Source of the DNA: Micavibrio sp.
GTDB taxonomy: Bacteria > Pseudomonadota > Alphaproteobacteria > Micavibrionales > Micavibrionaceae
Direction of reading: 5' to 3'
Assembly: GCA_027066695.1 (NCBI GenBank)
Contig: JAMONE010000269.1
Coordinates: forward strand, 1-20,349
DNA length: 20,349 bases
In this document: piece by piece, positions 14,095 through 20,349 of the stretch
Layout: every line of letters starts with the position of its first letter
Numbering within the stretch: position 1 is the stretch's first letter
Translations under genes and position numbers: made by a program
Notes under the pieces: generated by a model
Seen by the model: only the letters and a program-made list of their open reading frames with translations
The model's database searches: none
What the model was told of the DNA's origin: nothing

Positions 14095-14117
14095 TTAATA
14101 AGACGGGGCGTTTTTTT
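14084..14117 (+). terminator. Attenuator terminator before ilvB
   Basis: AAACGCTCC (14084-14092) and GGGGCGTTT (14105-14113) form a 9-bp stem with one U-G pair and a 12-base loop, followed by a T-run at 14111-14117. It is a strong intrinsic terminator 60 bases before the ilvB start, so transcription into the operon depends on antitermination. Confidence 0.85.
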
Positions 14118-14177
14118 ATATTTAAAATAGCAAAGAATTAAGCTAGTTTACGATTACCAAAAACGAGAGATAAATAA

Positions 14178-15977
14178 ATGAACATTATAAAAGCCGCACA
14201 AAAGCAAAGCAAAGCAATTAAAAAATCCAAAGCCATTGAGATGAACGGCGCGGAGATGGTGTTGCAATCCCTTGTAGATCAAGGCGTTGATACTATTTTC
14301 GGCTATCCTGGCGGCGCGGTGCTACCGATTTATGATGCACTTTATCAGCAAGATAGGATCAAACATATCCTTGTTCGCCATGAACAAGCAGCCTTGCACG
14401 CAGCCGAAGGCTATGCGCGTTCTACTGGCAAAGTTGGTTGTGCGCTTGTAACTTCTGGCCCAGGCGCGACAAATGCAGTAACGGGATTAACTGACGCTCT
14501 GCTTGATTCTATCCCTATTATTTGTATATCAGGCCAAGTTCCGACATTTTTAATCGGAACAGACGCATTCCAAGAAGCTGACACTGTTGGCATTACTCGT
14601 CCATGTACAAAGCATAATTTTTTAGTAAAGAATGTAGCCGAGCTATCTAGTACAATTCATGAGGCATTTCATGTTGCTAGAACTGGTCGCCCCGGCCCTG
14701 TTTTAATTGATATTCCAAAAGACATCCAATTCGCTAATGGCGACTATGTAGGTAAAAATGAGGTGATAATACATACTCATTACAAGCCAAATACCAAGCC
14801 AGATATGGCCGCGATAGAAAAAGCGGTAGAGCTGATGGCTAATGCAAAATGCCCTGTATTTTATACTGGCGGTGGCGTTATAAATGCAGGAAGCGAGGCA
14901 AGCAAATTATTGCGTGAGCTTGTGCGTGAGACAGGCTTTCCAATAACCAGCACATTAATGGGGCTTGGCGCATATCCCGCAAACGATGACCAATGGCTTG
15001 GAATGCTTGGAATGCACGGAACTTTCGAAGCCAACTGGGCGATGCATGATTGTGATGTTATGATTAATATCGGCGCACGTTTTGATGATCGGGTAACGGG
15101 AAATATTGCTAAATTCTCGCCAAATTCAACAAAAATCCATGTTGATATTGATGCGAGTAACATTAATAAAACCGTAGCTATTGACCTGCCAATCGTTGCG
15201 GATGCAAAAGAAACCATCAAAGCAATGCTTAGCGTTTGGCGCAAAAAAGGCTATAAGGCGGATCAAGCGGCGATCAAAGCTTGGTGGGAGCGCATTGAAA
15301 AATGGCGTGCTATTAACTGCCTTGCATATAAAAAGCATGAGACAATTATAAAGCCTCAATATGCGCTAGAACGGTTGCAGCACTTCATAGATCAAGATAG
15401 CCGCAAAACCTATATCACAACGGAAGTTGGCCAGCATCAAATGTGGGCGGCGCAGTTCCTTAAATTCGAAGAGCCTAATCGCCTTATGACTTCAGGCGGG
15501 CTTGGAACTATGGGTTACGGCCTTCCTGCGGCAATTGGCACGCAATTAGCTCACCCTGATGCACTTACTATTTGCGTAGCGGGCGAGGCCTCTATCCAAA
15601 TGAATATTCAAGAGCTTTCAACCGCTATTCAATATAATTTGCCAGTTAAGATCTTTATCCTGAATAATCAGTGGATGGGAATGGTGCGCCAATGGCAAGA
15701 GCTTTTGCATGGTGAGCGTTATTCCGAAACTTATACCGAGGCTCTGCCTGATTTCATTAAGCTAGCAGAAGCTTATGGCGGCGTAGGTTTACGCGTGGAT
15801 AATGTTGATAAACTTGACGGCGTTATCGAGGAAATGATGCAAACCAAATGCCTTACAATTGTGGATGTTTGCGTAGATGAAAAGGAAAACTGTTTCCCGA
15901 TGATCCCTTCAGGCAAAGCACATAATGAGATGATTTTGTCGCCTGATGCGGAAAAATTTGATAAGAGCTTGGTTTAA
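14178..15977 (+). CDS. ilvB: Acetolactate synthase large subunit
   Basis: Catalyses the first common step of Val/Leu/Ile synthesis: two pyruvates to 2-acetolactate, or pyruvate plus 2-oxobutyrate to acetohydroxybutyrate, with thiamine diphosphate, Mg2+ and FAD. At 599 residues it is full length. Seen: FGYPGGAVLPIYDAL, the catalytic Glu69 in RHEQAALHAAEGYAR, TSGPGATN, and the C-terminal cofactor domain with NIQELSTAIQYNLPVKIFILNN and QWQELLHGERYSETY. The ThDP/Mg2+ motif reads AGEAS, with Glu470 replacing the usual first Asp of GDGS; I recall this form from alphaproteobacteria, so it is not a defect. The gene lies behind a Val/Leu attenuator, and its regulatory subunit ilvN is separated from it by an unrelated membrane-protein gene. 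Confidence 0.97.
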   Translation: MNIIKAAQKQSKAIKKSKAIEMNGAEMVLQSLVDQGVDTIFGYPGGAVLPIYDALYQQDRIKHILVRHEQAALHAAEGYARSTGKVGCALVTSGPGATNAVTGLTDALLDSIPIICISGQVPTFLIGTDAFQEADTVGITRPCTKHNFLVKNVAELSSTIHEAFHVARTGRPGPVLIDIPKDIQFANGDYVGKNEVIIHTHYKPNTKPDMAAIEKAVELMANAKCPVFYTGGGVINAGSEASKLLRELVRETGFPITSTLMGLGAYPANDDQWLGMLGMHGTFEANWAMHDCDVMINIGARFDDRVTGNIAKFSPNSTKIHVDIDASNINKTVAIDLPIVADAKETIKAMLSVWRKKGYKADQAAIKAWWERIEKWRAINCLAYKKHETIIKPQYALERLQHFIDQDSRKTYITTEVGQHQMWAAQFLKFEEPNRLMTSGGLGTMGYGLPAAIGTQLAHPDALTICVAGEASIQMNIQELSTAIQYNLPVKIFILNNQWMGMVRQWQELLHGERYSETYTEALPDFIKLAEAYGGVGLRVDNVDKLDGVIEEMMQTKCLTIVDVCVDEKENCFPMIPSGKAHNEMILSPDAEKFDKSLV

Positions 15978-15985
15978 ACAAAATA

Positions 15986-17542
15986 ATGCATAAGCGCAGC
16001 TATATCCACTACATCGCCTTTGCCGTGCTTATGCTCTGCCTTGTGCCATGGCTAAACACTTACCTTACGCAAATGGTTAATGTTGATATCGCTTTTCTAA
16101 CTCTATCGGCTGAGCGTTTATTAGCTGGTGAGCTGATGAGCGTAGCATATTACGATACTAACCTACCGCTTAGCATTATTGTGCAAGTGCCGCCTGCTCT
16201 GCTTTCTAAGCTAACGCAAATACCGCTCTACAGCTCAATAACTATATATATAGTGACGCTGTTAACCCTATCAAGCATTGCTACTTACCTACTATTAAGA
16301 AAAATTCCGAAGCTTTCAAAAGAGCAAGCCTTTATTATAATTTGCACATTTATCGCTATAAACACGGTTATGACAGGTTATGATTTTGGACAAAAAGACC
16401 ATCTTTTAGGAATGGCTCTATTCCCCCTCGTCTTGGCGCAAATCCTTATAACCATGCGCATTAATATAAACACAACCCTAAAATGGTCAGTATTATTGGC
16501 GGGGAGTTTATTCATTCTGCTAAAGCCGCATTATGGCTTAATTCCTGCGGCAATATTCTTGCACCGCATAGCATATCAACGCCGCCTAAATATTTTCAAA
16601 GACCCTGATTTTCTGTGTCTGGCAGGAATGGCTATTGCTTATATTAGCGTTATTTACTTGTTCTTCAATGATTTCATAACCGTTATTCTGCCTGATATCA
16701 TAAGTTTTTATGCCGCAGATATTTCTAGCGACATTGTAGCGATGGGCGCAATGATAGCAATATTACCTATTATATGCGCATGGGTATCTTTGTTCATATT
16801 CAAAGACTTACCCAAGATAACCGCCGCCCTTTTCATTATAAGCACCCTGTGTTTAATTCCATTCATAATGCAAGGCAAAGGCTGGCTATACCACTTACTA
16901 CCCGCTAGCATAGTTTTTTCATGCGCTTTTATTATGCTGTTTGAACGTTTTATGCGACATATATTTAATGACTCTAAAGCTGCAAGCTTTTTCGTTACCT
17001 TTATCAGCTTAATATCTATTGTCGTTTATAATGGAATAACCCCGCCTAATAAACCAACTCATAGCGAATATAAAAATCTGGAATTTACCAAAATTATAAA
17101 TGAATGTGCCGATATAAATGAAGGTAAATGCCCATTTTTAATATGGCATGATATGATTAATATGCCGCATGAGCTATCCATTTATACTGGCCAAACTCAC
17201 GCATCACGCTTTCCGATTATGTGGTTTATGCCATATCTCATGAACAATGAAAGCAATGAGGGAGTATTGAAATACACAAACATGATTGCGCGCGATTTTG
17301 AAAAATATAACCCTGAAATTATTTTTGTAGGACATTTTCCAAGCCTTAGTGATGCCAATAAATCATTTAATTTCCGAGATTATTTCATTAAAAATGATCT
17401 TGAGCTTAAAAACATATGGAATAATTATAATTTCGAGCGCACAATATCCATTGATCGCATAGAATATATGGGGCAAAAGAAACCAAATGAAGATCTTATT
17501 AACTACGATTTATACAGAAGAAAACAGGATATAAAGCAATGA
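15986..17542 (+). CDS. Multi-pass membrane protein, possibly GT-C-type glycosyltransferase, embedded in the ilv operon
   Basis: Not assigned to a named family. The 518-residue product begins HKRSYIHY then a membrane helix, and carries about ten hydrophobic segments up to roughly residue 355, followed by a soluble C-terminal region of about 160 residues. The order (first helix, a loop with DIAFLTLSAERLLAGE, further helices, soluble C-terminus) resembles polyprenyl-phosphate-dependent GT-C glycosyltransferases such as ArnT-like proteins, in which acidic residues of the first loop are catalytic; here Asp in NVDIAF could be such a residue. It starts eight bases after the ilvB stop, and its stop overlaps the ilvN start (ATGA at 17539-17542), so it is firmly part of the operon. 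Such an insertion between the two acetolactate synthase genes is unusual. The function remains open. Confidence 0.75.
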   Translation: MHKRSYIHYIAFAVLMLCLVPWLNTYLTQMVNVDIAFLTLSAERLLAGELMSVAYYDTNLPLSIIVQVPPALLSKLTQIPLYSSITIYIVTLLTLSSIATYLLLRKIPKLSKEQAFIIICTFIAINTVMTGYDFGQKDHLLGMALFPLVLAQILITMRININTTLKWSVLLAGSLFILLKPHYGLIPAAIFLHRIAYQRRLNIFKDPDFLCLAGMAIAYISVIYLFFNDFITVILPDIISFYAADISSDIVAMGAMIAILPIICAWVSLFIFKDLPKITAALFIISTLCLIPFIMQGKGWLYHLLPASIVFSCAFIMLFERFMRHIFNDSKAASFFVTFISLISIVVYNGITPPNKPTHSEYKNLEFTKIINECADINEGKCPFLIWHDMINMPHELSIYTGQTHASRFPIMWFMPYLMNNESNEGVLKYTNMIARDFEKYNPEIIFVGHFPSLSDANKSFNFRDYFIKNDLELKNIWNNYNFERTISIDRIEYMGQKKPNEDLINYDLYRRKQDIKQ

Positions 17543-18111
17543 ATAATCCAAAAACTAAAAGAGTAAAAAAATACAAAAGCGTTTACGCGCAGCCACCTGC
17601 TCAAGAAGCAAATGAATCGCATATTCTTGCTATTTTAGTGAATAATGAACCAGGAGTTTTAGCACGTGTAATCGGTCTTTACTCTGGTCGTGGCTATAAT
17701 ATCGAAAGCTTAACCGTTGCCGAAACAAATCACAGTGAGCATCTATCGCGCATCACAATAGTATGCAACGGAACGCCCGCAGTTATTGAGCAAATCAAAT
17801 CCCAGCTAGAACGCCTAGTCCCTGTTTTAGAAGTATCAGACCTTACGGTTGAGTGTAAATATATTGAGCGCGAACTTGCCCTTATAAAAGTCGCTTGCAC
17901 TGGCGATAAACGCATCGAGGCACTACGCACAGCCGATATATTCCGCGCACGCGCAGTTGACAGCACGCTTGAATCATTCGTGTTTGAAGTCACTGGAACG
18001 GCTGAAAAAATAAACGCCTTTATAGACCTTATGACAGCTTTAGGATTAGTCGATGTCAGCCGCACAGGCATAGCCGCAATCGCCAGAGGCAGCAAAGCTA
18101 TTGGAGCATAG
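17539..18111 (+). CDS. ilvN: Acetolactate synthase small (regulatory) subunit
   Basis: Regulatory partner of IlvB that stimulates activity and gives feedback inhibition by valine. The 190-residue product has a basic N-terminal extension of about 27 residues, then an ACT domain (HILAILVNNEPGVLARVIGLYSGRGYNIESLTV) and the C-terminal small-subunit domain (RELALIKVACTGD, FVFEVTGTAEKINAFIDLM, DVSRTGIAAIARG). The glycine-rich NNEPGVLARV loop is the usual effector-binding site. Translation is probably coupled to the preceding membrane-protein gene by ATGA. The next gene converges from the right after 39 bases, with no visible terminator between. The name ilvH is equally used. Confidence 0.96.
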   Translation: MNNPKTKRVKKYKSVYAQPPAQEANESHILAILVNNEPGVLARVIGLYSGRGYNIESLTVAETNHSEHLSRITIVCNGTPAVIEQIKSQLERLVPVLEVSDLTVECKYIERELALIKVACTGDKRIEALRTADIFRARAVDSTLESFVFEVTGTAEKINAFIDLMTALGLVDVSRTGIAAIARGSKAIGA

Positions 18112-18150
18112 ATACGTAAACTTTTGATGCCTTGCTCTAAAGGGACGGAG

Positions 18151-20349
18151 TTATCTTGCGCCAACGCCCGTATTTTGGGTAATGGCTGGCTCTGTCGAGA
18201 CATGGCGGATATCAGCGAATGGATCATTGTAATCACTATCATTGCTTGCATCGGTCATATCATTCATATTTGTTTTAATGGGATCATCACCCCAGCTTTT
18301 TATTGCATCAAATGCTTTAGCAAATCGTGTTTTGTTTCTGTGCGGCACTGGCTCAACTTCCGAAGGAGTATTACCACCACTTCTTATGCGGCCTGTAGGA
18401 TCGCTCTTATCACCTGATGTTTTTCCATAGTCAAGAGCCTTCCAGTTGCTTGCGCTCGCAACCAAACGATGCCCATAGGAATTAGCATATTCGGTAGTTT
18501 CTTTTGTTGAAACCGCACCGTAAACAGTTGATAGAGCATTTCTTTGACTAATAGAGCCACCATTACCATCAGGAGTAATTGCAATCATGCCAACAAACCC
18601 ATCCATTATATTACCTGATTGAATCTCCTTAAGACCGGGTTCACGCTTATAAAAGGCAAGTACATCGTCTAAACGAATTTTATCAGATAATGGTGAGTTG
18701 ACCTTTTGCCCTAAACCTACAACGCGACCTTGATCCCTATGATCATCCATAGACATGATATTATCATTATCATAAATAATGCTAATATTAAGTGTATCGC
18801 CGAACTTAACAGCAACCGCAGTACGAGGCAAACCAGCGCCCTCGATACCAAATGCTTTAAGATCCATAATCATGGTTCTTGATGATTGAACGCTAGTACC
18901 TTTTTCAATTCCACTATGTTTTTCGAATATGGCTTCTAAATCTACATTAAAATTATCTTTTAAATACTTGCCTTGCGCCCCAGTAAGCCTGCATAGCTCA
19001 ACAAAAGCTCTAGGGTTATCGCCGCTACAATCAGTTGAGCATTCATTAAAGGCCTTTGATAATGTTTTAGGTGCTTCTTCTTTTGCCATCTCAACCGTAA
19101 GGCCAGGGCGATCTAGGCAAAGAACCTCATTTATAACGTCTTCAATCCCTTTTTGAGATTTGAATTTAAAGTTATATAGCTCTAATAATTCTGCTGTGAT
19201 GTTTTTGTCATATATAGTTCCGCCATTTTCACCAAGATAATTTTTTATCTCAAGAACTTTGTAAGTGTCATTATACGGATCAGTATCGCCATCGCCGTCA
19301 TTTTTAACGCGAACTATGGCATATACGGAATCATTTTCTGGGGCGTTTGGATATAATGGGTTATTTTTAGAGAATACTGGAATATCGCATTCTTTTTCAA
19401 CATTTTGTCTGTTTGTTTCACCATTATATTTATAATTAAGATATTGTTCGCGCAGGGAATTAGGGTCATTAACCTCATCACCATATTCAAATGTTTCGCC
19501 AACGGCAACATCAATAATATCATTATTTTGCGCAATAACCACATCAGGTGTTAGAGCAAAATTAATATCCAGCTTAACTTGAGTATCTAAAATTGATTGA
19601 TCCAAAACGCTATATTTTACACTATCGCCAGCGAGTTTATCGTATTTATCGGTTGATTTAAAGTCCTCTGCAAGCTCGGTAAGGGCTGCGCTCATTGCTT
19701 CTATTTTTGCTGTGTCCACGCCATTTGCTACCATATAAGTTTTAAGCTGTGGAAGTAGTACATGTATATTATCGGTTGTTAATTTATGCTCAAGCCCGTC
19801 AAATTCGGCCTTGGTTACACCGCCATCCTCTTCGTTTAAATGATGTATCTGCGCAAGCAATAGAGCTTCTTCAAGTGCCATGCTGGTCTTACGTGTTGCG
19901 GTATCTGTGAACACGCCATCACTATTTTTCATCTCATCTTCGGTAACATGCAAATCAAGATCAGCTAGTGCGGCTTGAATATCATCAACGCGACCATGGG
20001 AATAACGCATGGGGCCTTGGTTGTATGACTTCGTATCATCTGTAAAATCAAAAGTGATCTGACCATTCGGATCAGTCGGGGCAGCCTTTGCTGTATTCGT
20101 CACGCCAGCAGCAGCGACAATTGCCGCCGCATCTGCTTCAGCTTTTGCTGCAATATCCGCAGGAATATGCTCTTTCATTTCTTTAGAAGCGGCAACACCA
20201 GCAGCAACTTTTTCATTTAACTGCTCAATAGTGATTTTTTGCCCATCTTTAAACAGCTTACCAGCCTCAACAATATAGCTTGAGAACGCAGCCTTAGCAC
20301 CCTCGGGCCCTGCTGCTTTTGCTTTATCAAGGGCTTCTGTAAGGATTTT
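18151..20349 (-). CDS. Large hypothetical protein, 5' end outside the window (at least 732 residues)
   Basis: Not recognised. The frame stays open from its TAA at 18151 to the right edge; the Met at 20178 is internal, because upstream codons continue in frame and look coding (KILTEALDKAKAAGPEGAKAA..., ITIEQLNEKVAAGVAASKE). The visible N-terminal part is Ala/Lys/Glu-rich and probably helical, with several predicted coiled segments up to about the first third. A middle part contains KNDGDGDTDPYND, an Asp-rich calcium-binding-like loop. The C-terminal third has SQRNALSTVYGAV and a Gly/Ser/Asp-rich disordered tail. No membrane span is visible; a signal peptide cannot be judged. The gene is convergent with the ilv operon. 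The style suggests a large structural, secreted or effector-like protein, but this is only an impression. Confidence 0.8.
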   Translation of the reverse strand, partial: KILTEALDKAKAAGPEGAKAAFSSYIVEAGKLFKDGQKITIEQLNEKVAAGVAASKEMKEHIPADIAAKAEADAAAIVAAAGVTNTAKAAPTDPNGQITFDFTDDTKSYNQGPMRYSHGRVDDIQAALADLDLHVTEDEMKNSDGVFTDTATRKTSMALEEALLLAQIHHLNEEDGGVTKAEFDGLEHKLTTDNIHVLLPQLKTYMVANGVDTAKIEAMSAALTELAEDFKSTDKYDKLAGDSVKYSVLDQSILDTQVKLDINFALTPDVVIAQNNDIIDVAVGETFEYGDEVNDPNSLREQYLNYKYNGETNRQNVEKECDIPVFSKNNPLYPNAPENDSVYAIVRVKNDGDGDTDPYNDTYKVLEIKNYLGENGGTIYDKNITAELLELYNFKFKSQKGIEDVINEVLCLDRPGLTVEMAKEEAPKTLSKAFNECSTDCSGDNPRAFVELCRLTGAQGKYLKDNFNVDLEAIFEKHSGIEKGTSVQSSRTMIMDLKAFGIEGAGLPRTAVAVKFGDTLNISIIYDNDNIMSMDDHRDQGRVVGLGQKVNSPLSDKIRLDDVLAFYKREPGLKEIQSGNIMDGFVGMIAITPDGNGGSISQRNALSTVYGAVSTKETTEYANSYGHRLVASASNWKALDYGKTSGDKSDPTGRIRSGGNTPSEVEPVPHRNKTRFAKAFDAIKSWGDDPIKTNMNDMTDASNDSDYNDPFADIRHVSTEPAITQNTGVGAR

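Noticed and set aside
17656..17675. CACGTG core as a possible parS site
   Set aside because: The flanks of the core (TTTAG and TAATC) do not match the parS consensus TGTTTCACGTGAAACA; it lies inside the conserved ACT-domain codons of ilvN.
1..20349. CRISPR arrays, insertion sequences, prophage or restriction systems
   Set aside because: No regularly spaced direct repeats, transposase, integrase or phage-like protein was found in any reading frame.

Overview
The window looks like a chromosomal segment of a low-GC (roughly 40 % by eye) alphaproteobacterium. The evidence is the mnmG-rsmG-parB order, the rpe/heparinase-like pair, an acetolactate synthase whose thiamine-diphosphate motif reads GEAS (a form I recall from alphaproteobacteria) and the general protein character. 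The order or species cannot be fixed from sequence alone. Free-living or facultative life is suggested by branched-chain amino acid and histidine genes.

Left part (1-6491): the 3' end of mnmG, then rsmG and parB. No parA lies between rsmG and parB, where it usually sits. A CAU-anticodon tRNA is on the minus strand. It is followed by an M17 leucyl aminopeptidase and a tight def-fmt-truA cluster (start of translation processing, Met-tRNA formylation, tRNA pseudouridylation) with a good promoter in front of def.

Middle (6492-9005): a 497-bp gap after truA is not empty. It holds a REP-like palindrome and several hairpins. On the minus strand it holds what looks like a complete tiny transcription unit: a sigma70-type promoter with a palindrome between -35 and -10, a strong Shine-Dalgarno, a 39-codon membrane-peptide ORF that seems to start at ATA, and a strong intrinsic terminator. 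Rightward come an E1-like adenylyltransferase/rhodanese fusion and two small unrecognised proteins.

9010-10928 (minus strand): a compact unit of secreted unknown protein, family 25 glycosyltransferase and hisE. It is divergent from a Smr-domain protein, then rpe and a heparinase II/III-family protein on the plus strand.

Right part (13931-18111): a branched-chain amino acid operon with a clear Val/Leu-rich leader peptide and attenuator, ilvB, an unexpected multi-pass membrane protein resembling GT-C glycosyltransferases, and ilvN overlapping it by ATGA. Convergent with it, a very large unrecognised protein (at least 732 residues) runs off the right edge.

No insertion sequence, prophage, CRISPR array or rRNA was seen. 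The strongest candidates for something undescribed are the minus-strand small membrane-peptide gene at 6604-6920, the membrane protein inside the ilv operon, and the large unknown protein at the right edge.
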